Of a stretch of DNA of 64,000 nt, positions 29,773-37,824 are shown piece by piece. Numbering within the stretch: the stretch's first letter is position 1; the number at the start of each line of letters is the position of its first letter. The notes below the pieces were generated by a model that did not search any database, had not been told where the DNA came from, and saw only the letters and a program-made list of their open reading frames with translations. The DNA comes from PRO6 sp035565775 (GTDB lineage: Bacteria > Pseudomonadota > Alphaproteobacteria > Rhizobiales > Xanthobacteraceae), in assembly GCA_035565775.1 (NCBI GenBank), contig DATMRW010000012.1, positions 310,001 to 374,000 of the forward strand, read 5' to 3'. Both the position numbers and the translations under genes were made by a program.

Positions 29773-31143
29773 ATGGCTCAGGATCAATGGGCGAAGGCCC
29801 ATTCGGCTCGCGCGACTTTCACCAGACGCCAATTCGTCGCCACAACGGCTGTCGCTTCCGCAGCGATGATCGCATCTCCGTTCGTCCGCGGCGCCCATGC
29901 AGCCGGAAAAGTGTCGATCGGTTTCTGGGACCACTGGGTCCCAGGGGCCAACGACGTCATGACGAAGATCGTAAAGACTTGGGCTGAAAAGGAAAAAGTC
30001 GACGTTCAGATCGACTTCATCCCATCGCAGGGCAACAAGAACCTCTTGACGATCGCAGCGGAATCCCAGGCCAAGGCGGGGCACGACATTCTGGCGATGC
30101 CGACGTGGTGGCCGCATGCGCAGGCCGAGCTGCTGGAGCCGCTCGACGATATCATGGAGCCGCTGATCAAGCAGAACGGCAAAGTCAATCAGACCGTGGA
30201 ATATCTCGGGCGCGCCAATGGTAAGTGGATCGGCGTGCCGGCGACGGCGGGCAGTCAGGTGAAGGGGCCGTGCTCGCGCATCGATCTGATGAAGCAGTTT
30301 GCCAATATCGATGTGCAGGCGATGTATCCTGCCGGCCAGCCCGCGAAGGCGGACGCCTGGACGCTGGATACTTTCCTGAAAGCCGCGGAAGCCTGCCACA
30401 AGGGCGGCAAGCCTTTCGGCATCGGCCTTGGCGAGACCTCCGACAGCGTCGATGCAGCAGGCGCTTTCCTGCAGGCGTTTGGCGGGGCGCTGGTCAATGC
30501 AAAGGGCGATATCACGGTGAAGACCGACGCCGTGCGCCAGTGGCTCGAATTCTACAAGAAGCTGATGGCCTTCATGCCGAAGGATGTCTCGGCGTGGGAC
30601 GACTCGTCGAACAACAAGTGGCTGGTGTCCGGCAATGGCGCGCTGATCATGAACCCGCCGAGTTCGTGGGCCGTGGCCAAGCGCGATGCGCCGCAGATCG
30701 CCGAGCAGTGCTGGACCCATGGCATGCCGGCGGGGCCTGCGGGCCGCTTCTCGCCGTTTCTGCCGTTCTTCTGGTCCGTCTGGAATTTTTCCAAGAACAA
30801 GGCGGCATCGAAGAGCCTGCTGGTTCATCTCTCGCAGCCCGAACAGGCCGAAGCGATGGTCAATGCCAGTGGCGGCTATGACCTGCCGTCCTTCGCCAAC
30901 ATGACCAAGTTCAAGGTCTGGGCCGAAGAGGCGCCGCCGAAGGGGACGCTGTATCACTACGCGAACCCGAACGGCTTCGACACCTGGTCGATTGCCGCCG
31001 CGCCGGCGCCACCGAAGATCGCGCAGCAGATCTATGCTCAGGCCACCCACACCAAGATGTGCGTGCGCTATTTCCAGGGCGAGCCGATGGAAAAGACGCT
31101 GGCGTGGGCCGAGAGCGAGCTCGAAGGCTTTATGCGGACCTGA
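29773..31143 (+). CDS. ABC transporter extracellular solute-binding protein, family 1 (CUT1, Tat-exported)
   Basis: 456 residues. The N-terminus carries a twin-arginine signal: Arg18-Arg19 in TRRQFVATTAVASAAMIASP, with cleavage near HAAGKV. The mature protein starts KVSIGFWDHWVPGAN and has the two-lobed family-1 architecture of sugar, polyol and glycerol-phosphate binding proteins. It captures the ligand in the periplasm for the two permeases and ATPase downstream. GGGGAGAG lies just before the ATG at 29773; an in-frame ATG at 29734 would put extra residues before the signal. The ligand is unknown. A 301-base gap, unusually long within an ABC operon, separates it from the first permease. Confidence 0.9.
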   Translation: MAQDQWAKAHSARATFTRRQFVATTAVASAAMIASPFVRGAHAAGKVSIGFWDHWVPGANDVMTKIVKTWAEKEKVDVQIDFIPSQGNKNLLTIAAESQAKAGHDILAMPTWWPHAQAELLEPLDDIMEPLIKQNGKVNQTVEYLGRANGKWIGVPATAGSQVKGPCSRIDLMKQFANIDVQAMYPAGQPAKADAWTLDTFLKAAEACHKGGKPFGIGLGETSDSVDAAGAFLQAFGGALVNAKGDITVKTDAVRQWLEFYKKLMAFMPKDVSAWDDSSNNKWLVSGNGALIMNPPSSWAVAKRDAPQIAEQCWTHGMPAGPAGRFSPFLPFFWSVWNFSKNKAASKSLLVHLSQPEQAEAMVNASGGYDLPSFANMTKFKVWAEEAPPKGTLYHYANPNGFDTWSIAAAPAPPKIAQQIYAQATHTKMCVRYFQGEPMEKTLAWAESELEGFMRT

Positions 31144-31444
31144 CGCGAACGACGATTTCCGCAGGGGCAGGGGGTGGCGGTCGAAAGACCGCAACTTGGG
31201 CCGCAAAGCGGGAAATCGCGGCAGGCGCCCGGGCGAGCCGCGCGAGAACGTTGCCGATCATCGAGCGGCCCAGCGGAGAGCGGCGTACGCGCTATCTTTC
31301 GCCGGTGCAGGCGAATTCAACCCGTCGCAGTTGCATCGGCCCGCCGCCGCCATCGCGCGCGGCTCATGAGGGACTGTCCGGACGCGAGTGCGCCCGGACC
31401 TTGAGGTGAGGGTCGCGAGTCGACCTTGCAGGAGGTTGGTGTTC
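31144..31444. other. Long intra-operon gap after the binding-protein gene
   Basis: 301 bases with no convincing gene. Short plus-strand frames here lack domains, ribosome sites or family resemblance. The region holds a GAAA-tetraloop hairpin at 31177-31192 and ends with the GGAGG ribosome-binding site of the permease. Such gaps often carry an mRNA-stabilising structure that raises binding-protein output relative to permeases; that is inference here. Confidence 0.55.
31177..31192 (+). other. GAAA-tetraloop RNA hairpin downstream of the solute-binding protein gene
   Basis: GCGGTC, GAAA, GACCGC forms a 6-bp stem capped by a GNRA tetraloop, 34 bases after the binding-protein stop. No U-tract follows, so it looks more like a partial attenuator or 3'-end stabiliser than a full terminator. 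Confidence 0.45.
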
Positions 31445-32389
31445 ATGGTCGATGCTTCGATGCGACCGTTACAAGAGGCAAGCCCCTCGCGTGCCCGATC
31501 GGCTCAGCGCTCCGGACTGCAAAAAATTCTTCAGCGTCGTTCGACCATCGCCTTCCTCATGGCGTTGCCGCTGATCGTCCTGATCGCCCTTCTGGTCGTC
31601 TATCCGGCATTCTATGCGATCCATCTGGCGACCCTGAACAAGTCGATGCAGCGCTTCGTCGGCTTCGGCAACTTCAAGTTCCTGTTCAATCGCGAAACCT
31701 TCTGGATGGTGGTCTATCAGTCCTGCCTGTTCGCCGGCACCGCCGTCGTCTTCAAGGCGCTGATCGGCTTCATCGCCGCGCATTTCGTTCACAACCTTCC
31801 GGCCAAAGGCCAACGCAAATGGCGCGGCATGCTGCTCGTGCCGTGGGTGATCCCGCCGGCCATGAGCACGCTGGCGTGGCTGTGGCTGTTCGATCCATCC
31901 TACAGCGCCTTCAACTGGATCTTGGCACATTTCGGCATCGGCCCAATCCCGTGGACGGGGGATGCCACTTGGGCGCGCTTCTCGGTGATCCTCGTCAACA
32001 TCTGGGCGGGTGCGCCGTTCTTTCTCATCATGTATCTCGCCGCGCTCAAATCGGTGCCCGAGCAGCTCTATGAAGCCGCCGCCATCGACGGCGCGAACTG
32101 GTGGCAGCGCATCTGGTACGTCACCCTGCCGATGATGCGGAACATCATCGCGATCACGGCGCTGTTTTCGCTGATCGTCACCTTTGCCAATTTCGACATC
32201 GTGCGCATCCTCACGGCCGGCGGGCCGCTCGACAAAACGCACCTGTTCGCCACCTGGGCGTTCAGGATCGGCATCGAGGGCAACGACATTCCGCTCGGCG
32301 CCGCGATCTCGCTGTTCATGGTGCCAATTCTGGCGGTTGCCGCCGTGTTCATCCTTCGCGATATCAACAAGCGCGGCAACGAGGCCTGA
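31445..32389 (+). CDS. CUT1 carbohydrate ABC transporter permease (MalF/UgpA-like)
   Basis: 314 residues with six expected membrane segments, starting at MALPLIVLIALLVVYPAFYAIHL. The cytoplasmic EAA loop (EQLYEAAAIDGANWWQRIWYVTLPMM) that docks on the ATPase is clear. The start at 31445 has GGAGG nine bases upstream, so the longer frame from 31388 is not used. With the next gene it forms the inner-membrane channel of the sugar/polyol importer. Its stop and the next ATG are separated by a single base. Confidence 0.92.
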   Translation: MVDASMRPLQEASPSRARSAQRSGLQKILQRRSTIAFLMALPLIVLIALLVVYPAFYAIHLATLNKSMQRFVGFGNFKFLFNRETFWMVVYQSCLFAGTAVVFKALIGFIAAHFVHNLPAKGQRKWRGMLLVPWVIPPAMSTLAWLWLFDPSYSAFNWILAHFGIGPIPWTGDATWARFSVILVNIWAGAPFFLIMYLAALKSVPEQLYEAAAIDGANWWQRIWYVTLPMMRNIIAITALFSLIVTFANFDIVRILTAGGPLDKTHLFATWAFRIGIEGNDIPLGAAISLFMVPILAVAAVFILRDINKRGNEA

Positions 32390-32390
32390 C

Positions 32391-33302
32391 ATGAGCGCGG
32401 TGACGATCGACAAGTCAGGGCCGTCGCGCCCGGTGAAATCGGGCAGCATGAGCCGCGACCGTGCATGGGCGCTGCGGTGGTCCTATTTTTTCCTCGTGAT
32501 CTTCGCAATCTTCTTCCTGTTTCCGCCGCTCTACATGTTCATCACCTCGCTGAAGACCAGCGCGGAGATTTCGGCGGCGACCAATCCATGGTGGGTGTTC
32601 AACCCGACCATCGCGAACTACACCGGGCTGCTCGGCTCGGTGCAGTTTCTGACCTTCTTCAAGAATTCCGCGATGGTCTCGGTGCTGGTCGTGATCATCA
32701 CGATGCTGATCTCGATCCCGGCGGCCTTTGCGCTGGCGCGCATGCGGTTCTGGGGCTCGACGACATTGGCGACCGGCGTGTTCCTGACCTACCTGATCCC
32801 GGATACGCTGCTGTTCATCCCGCTGTTCAAGATGTTCGCGACCATCCACGAATACACCGGCATTCAGCTGGTCAATCACTGGTGGGTGCTCGTCATCATC
32901 TATCCGACGCTGACGGTGCCGTTCTGCACCTGGATCATGATCGGCTACTTCGCCTCGATCCCGAAGGAGCTTGACGAAGCGGCGATCGTCGATGGCGCAA
33001 GTTGGCTGCAGACGCTGACGCGCATTTTCGTTCCCGTTGCGCTGCCCGGCATCATTGCGGCGACGATCTTCGCCTTCACCGTAAGCTGGGCGCAGTTTCT
33101 CTATCCGATGGCGTTCACCACCTCGGTCGATCAACTGGTGTTGCCGGCCGGCATCATCACGACGCTGATCAAGGGCGACGTCTTCAACTGGGGGCAGATC
33201 ATGACCGGCGCGCTGCTCGGCGCGGCGCCGCCTTTGATCATCTATGCCTTCCTGATGGACTACTACATTTCTGGCCTCACTGCGGGGGCGACAAAGGGCT
33301 GA
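32391..33302 (+). CDS. CUT1 carbohydrate ABC transporter permease (MalG/UgpE-like)
   Basis: 303 residues from the ATG at 32391, one base after the preceding permease stop; the longer open frame that begins inside the previous gene is not used. There are six membrane segments beginning at SYFFLVIFAIFFLFPPLYMF and the EAA loop PKELDEAAIVDGASWLQTLTRIFVPVALPG. It is the second half of the transmembrane channel of the carbohydrate importer. The ATPase gene follows after 33 bases. Nothing in the sequence fixes the substrate. Confidence 0.92.
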   Translation: MSAVTIDKSGPSRPVKSGSMSRDRAWALRWSYFFLVIFAIFFLFPPLYMFITSLKTSAEISAATNPWWVFNPTIANYTGLLGSVQFLTFFKNSAMVSVLVVIITMLISIPAAFALARMRFWGSTTLATGVFLTYLIPDTLLFIPLFKMFATIHEYTGIQLVNHWWVLVIIYPTLTVPFCTWIMIGYFASIPKELDEAAIVDGASWLQTLTRIFVPVALPGIIAATIFAFTVSWAQFLYPMAFTTSVDQLVLPAGIITTLIKGDVFNWGQIMTGALLGAAPPLIIYAFLMDYYISGLTAGATKG

Positions 33303-33335
33303 TCGCGTCGGGGCGCGTGAAAGAGGTGGCTGACT

Positions 33336-34436
33336 ATGGCTGACGTGACGTTGCGCAAGGTGATCAAGAAGTATGATGAGGTCGAGGCGGTGAGGGGCAT
33401 CGATCTCGACATTGCCAATCACGAGTTCGTCGTTCTTGTCGGCCCGTCGGGCTGCGGCAAGTCGACGACGCTGCGGATGATCGCTGGTCTCGAAGACATT
33501 ACCGAGGGCGACGTGATGATCGGCGGCGAGATCGTCAACGACGTGCCGCCGAAGGACCGCGACATTGCGATGGTGTTTCAGAACTATGCGCTCTATCCGC
33601 ACATGACCGTCGCAGAAAACATGTCGTTCGGCTTGCGGCTGAAGCGCTTTCCGAAGGCGGAAATCAAAAGGCGTGTGAGCGAGGCGGCGCGCATCCTCGA
33701 CATCGCCGAGCTGCTCGAACGAAAGCCCAAGGCGCTGTCCGGCGGCCAGCGGCAACGGGTGGCGATGGGGCGGGCGATCGTGCGCGATCCAAAAGTGTTC
33801 TTGTTCGACGAGCCGCTGTCCAATCTCGACGCCAAGCTGCGCGTGCAGATGCGCACCGAGATCAAGAAGGTGCACCAGAAGGTGCGCACTACGACCGTCT
33901 ACGTCACCCACGATCAGGTCGAGGCGATGACGCTCGCCGACCGCGTGGTGGTGATGAACCAGGGACGGATCGAGCAGGTCGGGCCGCCGAATGAGTTGTA
34001 CTTTTCACCGCGCACGCGCTTCGTCGCCGGCTTCATCGGCTCTCCGGCGATGAATTTTCTGCCGGTCGGGCTTGAGGAGGCGGGCGGCGCGCTCGCGGTC
34101 CGGCTCGCCGATCAGGTGGTGCTGCCGCTGCCGGCCTCGCGCACCGCGCGCTACAAGCCGCATGTTGGCAGCAGCAGCCTGACCCTCGGGCTGCGGCCGG
34201 AGCATCTGACCGAAGTGCCGCAGCATCCTGACCCCAACCTCGTAACGCTCACCGCCGTGCCGGATGTGATCGAGCCGATGGGGATGGAGACGCTGGTTTA
34301 TTTCCGCATCGGCGACACCGACCTCTGCGGCCGGGTCAATCCCAAGGTGGATGTGCAGGTCGGCCGGCCGATCCAGCTTGCCGCCGATCTCAACAGCGCG
34401 CATCTGATCGACGACCGGACCGGGCTGGTGATCTAA
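33336..34436 (+). CDS. CUT1 ABC transporter ATP-binding protein (UgpC/MalK-like)
   Basis: 366 residues. The nucleotide-binding domain (1-~235) has Walker A GPSGCGKST near residue 37, Q-loop FQNYALYPH, signature LSGGQRQRVAMGRA and Walker B VFLFDEPLSNLDAK, then the H-loop THDQ. A C-terminal TOBE/OB-type regulatory domain (residues ~236-366, LGLRPEHL) follows, as in MalK, UgpC and MsmK. It energises the importer encoded by the three preceding genes. Last gene of the transporter operon; the glutathione peroxidase gene lies 168 bases further on. Confidence 0.94.
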   Translation: MADVTLRKVIKKYDEVEAVRGIDLDIANHEFVVLVGPSGCGKSTTLRMIAGLEDITEGDVMIGGEIVNDVPPKDRDIAMVFQNYALYPHMTVAENMSFGLRLKRFPKAEIKRRVSEAARILDIAELLERKPKALSGGQRQRVAMGRAIVRDPKVFLFDEPLSNLDAKLRVQMRTEIKKVHQKVRTTTVYVTHDQVEAMTLADRVVVMNQGRIEQVGPPNELYFSPRTRFVAGFIGSPAMNFLPVGLEEAGGALAVRLADQVVLPLPASRTARYKPHVGSSSLTLGLRPEHLTEVPQHPDPNLVTLTAVPDVIEPMGMETLVYFRIGDTDLCGRVNPKVDVQVGRPIQLAADLNSAHLIDDRTGLVI

Positions 34437-34604
34437 TCGCCGGCCTCTGGCGGATTGCGGCGAGGACGCGGAACCGCCCGCCATGCGCTCCGCGGTCATT
34501 TTCATTTTCCGCTCCGTGCGCTATTGCTGTGCGCAGTCTGCGCAGGGATCAGCCCAGATTGCGCAGGCTTCATCGCGGATGAGGCCGCGTAGGGAGCGGC
34601 GGAC

Positions 34605-35090
34605 TTGACGAGGGTCTATGATTTTGCAGCGAAGTCGCTGGACGGACGCGACGTCTCCCTGAAGGCGTTCGAGGGGCAGGTTCTGCTCATCGTCAACACC
34701 GCGAGCGCGTGCGGTTTCACGCCGCAATATACCGGGCTCGAAGCCCTCCATCGCCGCTTCGCGCCGCAGGGGTTTGCGGTGCTCGGCTTTCCGTGCAATC
34801 AGTTCGGCAGGCAGGAGCCGGGCAGCGACGCGGAAATCGCCACATTCTGCGCAAAAAATTACGACGTCAGCTTTCCGATGTTTGCAAAGATCGACGTCAA
34901 TGGCGGCACGGCCCACCCGCTCTATCAATATCTGAAAACGGCGCAGCCGGGCGTGCTCGGCTCGACTGCGATCAAGTGGAATTTTACAAAGTTTCTGGTG
35001 GATCGCAGCGGCAAGGCGGTGTCGCGTCACGCGCCGACGGTGAAGCCGGAAGCGCTGGTTGGCGAGATCGAAGGACTTCTCAAGCGATGA
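34605..35090 (+). CDS. Glutathione peroxidase (Cys-type)
   Basis: 161 residues, starting at TTG 34605 after a GGGAGCGG ribosome site. The family motifs are present: peroxidatic Cys (in place of selenocysteine) in NTASACGFTPQY near residue 36, Gln in LGFPCNQFGRQEPG near 70, and Trp in KWNFTKFLVD near 125. It reduces hydrogen peroxide or organic peroxides; Cys-type bacterial members often use thioredoxin rather than glutathione, so the electron donor is uncertain. The stop overlaps the ATG of the M19 dipeptidase gene (ATGA). Confidence 0.93.
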   Translation: MTRVYDFAAKSLDGRDVSLKAFEGQVLLIVNTASACGFTPQYTGLEALHRRFAPQGFAVLGFPCNQFGRQEPGSDAEIATFCAKNYDVSFPMFAKIDVNGGTAHPLYQYLKTAQPGVLGSTAIKWNFTKFLVDRSGKAVSRHAPTVKPEALVGEIEGLLKR

Positions 35091-36277
35091 CTGCAGCCTT
35101 TGAGCTTACCGGGGCGGACCACACCAAGACCGCGCGCGACAGCGCGATGGAGGGGGAATCAGGCCGCGCCGTGGTCAATCCGCCGGTCTTCGATGGCCAT
35201 AATGATTTGCTGCTACGGCTCTATCTGCAGAAGGGCGGCGCGACGACGGCGGCCTTTCTGGAAGGGGACTCGAGTGGCAAGCCCGCGGGGCATCTCGACC
35301 TGCCGCGGGCGCGTGCGGCGGGCTTCGCCGGCGGCATGTTCGCGATCTTCGTGCCTTCCGCCGAGCAGATCGCCAGTGTGCAGAGGGCCCAGAGCACCCA
35401 AGCTGTCGTATCCACGAACAATGGCGGCGACGCGGCGGCGAGTGAACCGCCGCTGGAGATCGTCGGGCTTGGCGAGGCGCAGGCAGCCGTGCTCGCGATG
35501 GCGTCGCTGCTGTTCCGTATCGAGCGCGATTCGAATGGCAGCGTCCGGGTGTGCCGCACGGCGGCGGATATTCGTGAATGTCTGGATGGCGGCATTCTTG
35601 CCCCGGTGCTGCACATCGAGGGAGCGGAGGCGATCGATCGCGATCTGCATATGCTCGAGGTGCTTTATCAGGCGGGGCTTCGTTCGCTCGGCCCGGTGTG
35701 GAGCCGCCCGAACATTTTTGGACATGGCGTGCCGTTCCGCTTCGCATCGACACCCGATATCGGGCCGGGACTCACCGATGTCGGCGAGGAATTGATCCGG
35801 GCCTGCAATCAGCTCGGCATCGTGATCGATCTGTCGCACCTCAACGAGCAGGGGTTTTGGGATGTCGCGCGGTTGAGCGACGCGCCGCTGGTCGCGACGC
35901 ATTCCAATGCGCACGCGATCTGTCCCCATTCGCGGAACCTGACCGGAAAGCAGCTCGCAGCGATCCGCGAAAGCGGCGGCATCGTCGGCGTCAACTTCGC
36001 AGTCAGCTTCCTGCGCCCCGATGGCCGCCGCACCGCGGATACGCCGATCGCGATCATCGCCGATCACGTCGACTTTCTTCTGGCCCGCCTCGGCGAGGAT
36101 CACGTCGCGTTCGGTTCGGATTTCGACGGAGCGCTGGTCCCGACCGCAATGGGATCGGTGAAGGGCCTGCCGCTGCTGATCGAAGTGCTGCGGGCGCGCG
36201 GCTATGATCAGGCGCTGCTGGAAAAGCTGTGCTTCCGCAACTGGCTGGGCGTGCTGGAGAAGACCTGGCGGAAATGA
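35087..36277 (+). CDS. Membrane dipeptidase-like protein (peptidase family M19)
   Basis: About 396 residues from the ATG at 35087, which overlaps the glutathione peroxidase stop; the longer frame from 34709 runs antiphase through that gene and is discarded. Zinc ligands of the renal dipeptidase family are visible: His38 and Asp40 (FDGHNDLL), Glu in HIEGAEAI, His in IDLSHLNEQG and ATHSNAHAI, and Asp in FGSDFDG. M19 enzymes cleave dipeptides, some D-amino-acid dipeptides. No signal peptide is seen, so a cytoplasmic enzyme is likely despite the family name. An ATG at 35147 (MEGES) is another possible start. Confidence 0.88.
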   Translation: MTAAFELTGADHTKTARDSAMEGESGRAVVNPPVFDGHNDLLLRLYLQKGGATTAAFLEGDSSGKPAGHLDLPRARAAGFAGGMFAIFVPSAEQIASVQRAQSTQAVVSTNNGGDAAASEPPLEIVGLGEAQAAVLAMASLLFRIERDSNGSVRVCRTAADIRECLDGGILAPVLHIEGAEAIDRDLHMLEVLYQAGLRSLGPVWSRPNIFGHGVPFRFASTPDIGPGLTDVGEELIRACNQLGIVIDLSHLNEQGFWDVARLSDAPLVATHSNAHAICPHSRNLTGKQLAAIRESGGIVGVNFAVSFLRPDGRRTADTPIAIIADHVDFLLARLGEDHVAFGSDFDGALVPTAMGSVKGLPLLIEVLRARGYDQALLEKLCFRNWLGVLEKTWRK

Positions 36278-36415
36278 CTTAGTGGAAATGACTTGGCAGA
36301 ATGACCGCGTTGCCGGAAGGCAGCGTGAAATCGCGGGCGATGCACTTGCGCGATGCGCCGGATTTTCGTTTCTGTGGCTTTGACGAATCGACTTTCCACG
36401 ACACGAGTGCCGCAC

Positions 36416-36667
36416 ATGACCGAGTTTCCTGATCGCCTTTCTACCGATCCGCGCAGCCCCTTCTACAATGCCGAACTGCTGGAGCGCGACATCGGCATCC
36501 GCTTCAAGGGCATCGACCGCAACAATGTGGAAGAGTACTGCGTCAGCGAGGGCTGGGTGCGTCTCAGCGCGGGCAACGCGAAGGATCGCTTCGGTCAGCC
36601 GATGACGATCAAGGCCTATGGTGAGGTCGAGCCGTATTTCCGCGACGCCGAGCCTGAGGGCAAGTAG
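36416..36667 (+). CDS. DUF3297 family protein
   Basis: 83 residues starting MTEFPDRLSTDPRSPFYN. The sequence (FYNAELLERDIGIRFKG..., EYCVSEGWVRLSAG, TIKAYGEVEPYF) matches the short DUF3297 family common in proteobacteria, whose function is unknown. It has no membrane segment or catalytic motif. The start at 36416 is preferred to an upstream frame from 36353 because the family begins there. A strong hairpin follows 16 bases after the stop, separating it from convergent slyX. Confidence 0.8.
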   Translation: MTEFPDRLSTDPRSPFYNAELLERDIGIRFKGIDRNNVEEYCVSEGWVRLSAGNAKDRFGQPMTIKAYGEVEPYFRDAEPEGK

Positions 36668-36682
36668 TCGTTTTGCCTTGGT

Positions 36683-36728
36683 GAGCGCCGGCCGCGATGG
36701 ATGCTCGGCCGGGCTCCTGCTTCTTTTC
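36683..36728. terminator. Hairpin terminator between DUF3297 and slyX
   Basis: GAGC-G-CCGGCCG (36683-36694) pairs with CGGCCGG-GCTC (36706-36716), an 11-bp stem with one bulged G and an 11-base loop, followed by a T-rich CTGCTTCTTTT on the plus strand. It lies between convergent genes and could stop transcripts from both sides. Confidence 0.75.
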
Positions 36729-36734
36729 GATGAA

Positions 36735-36956
36735 TCAATAGTGTGGCGGCGGCGGTTCGCTCTGGGGCGCTGCGCCGGACCGGCTCTCCGCCTCCTGCAG
36801 CCGTGCGTCGAGTTGCGTGAGCTGGCGCTTCAGCCGGTCGATTTGCTGCCATTGTTCCATGATGGTCTGGTTAAGCGCTTCGATCGTCTCATCCTGATAG
36901 GTGATGCGGATTTCGAGCTGTTCGATACGGGCGGCGATGGCATTGTCTTCGGGCAT
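36735..36956 (-). CDS. slyX: SlyX family protein
   Basis: 73 residues, almost entirely one coiled coil: ARIEQLEIRITYQDETIEALNQTIMEQWQQIDRLKRQL, ending in the PPPPHY tail typical of SlyX. In E. coli the gene neighbours slyD, but its function is unknown. Here it stands alone on the minus strand, convergent with the DUF3297 gene and divergent from the TetR regulator. Confidence 0.9.
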   Translation of the reverse strand: MPEDNAIAARIEQLEIRITYQDETIEALNQTIMEQWQQIDRLKRQLTQLDARLQEAESRSGAAPQSEPPPPHY

Positions 36957-37038
36957 TGCTGGCGGTCCGGTTCTGTAGCGAGGGCGATAGTTTGCGCCTT
37001 ATCCGGTTTATCGCAGCAAAGCGCCAGTGCTGTGACTG

Positions 37039-37063
37039 GGAACGCGGCGCCAGTTGTGTGGTT
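37039..37063 (+). promoter_or_regulatory. Candidate EcfG-type promoter ahead of the TetR-RND operon
   Basis: GGAAC (37039-37043) is followed after 16 bases by GGTT (37060-37063), close to the EcfG consensus GGAAC-N16/17-CGTT. It points to the TetR-RND operon, about 60 bases before the tetR start. Pattern match only; a sigma70-like TTGACT at 37086-37091 lies nearby and is a competing candidate. Confidence 0.3.
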
Positions 37064-37099
37064 GAATGTGCGCTGCAACATCGCGTTGACTTTGCGATG

Positions 37100-37115
37100 G
37101 TGAGCGTTTACTCAC
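37100..37115. promoter_or_regulatory. Candidate TetR operator
   Basis: GTGAGCGTTTACTCAC is an imperfect 16-bp palindrome (GTGAG...CTCAC) just before the tetR start and downstream of a TTGACT hexamer. Its position over the likely promoter, and its form, fit autorepression by the AcrR-like regulator encoded next. Binding is inferred. Confidence 0.5.
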
Positions 37116-37121
37116 GTCGCC

Positions 37122-37823
37122 ATGAATTCGTATCGGATGGCCGGCGACCTGCGACGTGAGCAAATTTTGGCGGCGGCCAAAAGCTGTTTTGCGCGTTACG
37201 GTTTCAACGGCACTACGACGAAACGAGTTGCTGCGGCCGCTTCCGTCTCGGAGGCGCTCCTTTTCAAGCATTTTTCGTCAAAATCAGCGCTCTATGCCGC
37301 GATTCTTGACGATGCCTGCGAGGCCGATCCGGCGATCAACTGGATTCTGGCGCTGGAGCCCTCGACGCGCACGCTGGTTGCCTTGGTTCGTCAGATGGTG
37401 AGCCACTTTCTTGCCACAGCGGTTGCGCCTGATGAGCGCAGTGCGCAGCGGGTCCGGTTGTTGATGTCCAGCCAACTCGAGGATGGCGAGTTTGCCCGGT
37501 TGCTTTATGGAAAAATCTCGGCGCTGATCGGCTCATTGTTTACGACGTCTCTGGAGCGTGCGATCGCGGCCGGGGACGCGGCAAAAATTCATGGTGATCC
37601 GCTTCATCTGTTCTGGTTCGCGCATCAGACGGTTCAGATGGTTGCGCTGACCCAGTCTTCTCCCGTGCCCGTTTTGCCATACGGCGCCGGCGAAATCTTT
37701 GAACGGCAATTATGTGAGTTTGTTCTTCGCGGAATCGGTTTAAGTGGCTCAGCCATCGCGACCCATTGGGATATGAGTTTGCGGCCGCAAGCGGCGCCGT
37801 CGCACGCAGCAGAAAGTGCATGA
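37122..37823 (+). CDS. TetR/AcrR family transcriptional regulator
   Basis: About 233 residues. The N-terminal HTH domain is clear: REQILAAAKSCFARYGFNGTTTKRVAAAASVSEALLFKHFSSKSALYAAIL (residues ~11-62). The C-terminal ligand-binding domain is divergent, as usual. It is expected to repress the adaptor-pump pair that follows, with a pump substrate or related ligand releasing it. Its stop overlaps the beginning of the adaptor gene. An ATG at 37137 (MAGDLRRE) is an alternative start that leaves more room for a leader after the promoter and operator. Confidence 0.9.
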   Translation: MNSYRMAGDLRREQILAAAKSCFARYGFNGTTTKRVAAAASVSEALLFKHFSSKSALYAAILDDACEADPAINWILALEPSTRTLVALVRQMVSHFLATAVAPDERSAQRVRLLMSSQLEDGEFARLLYGKISALIGSLFTTSLERAIAAGDAAKIHGDPLHLFWFAHQTVQMVALTQSSPVPVLPYGAGEIFERQLCEFVLRGIGLSGSAIATHWDMSLRPQAAPSHAAESA

Positions 37824-37824
37824 C

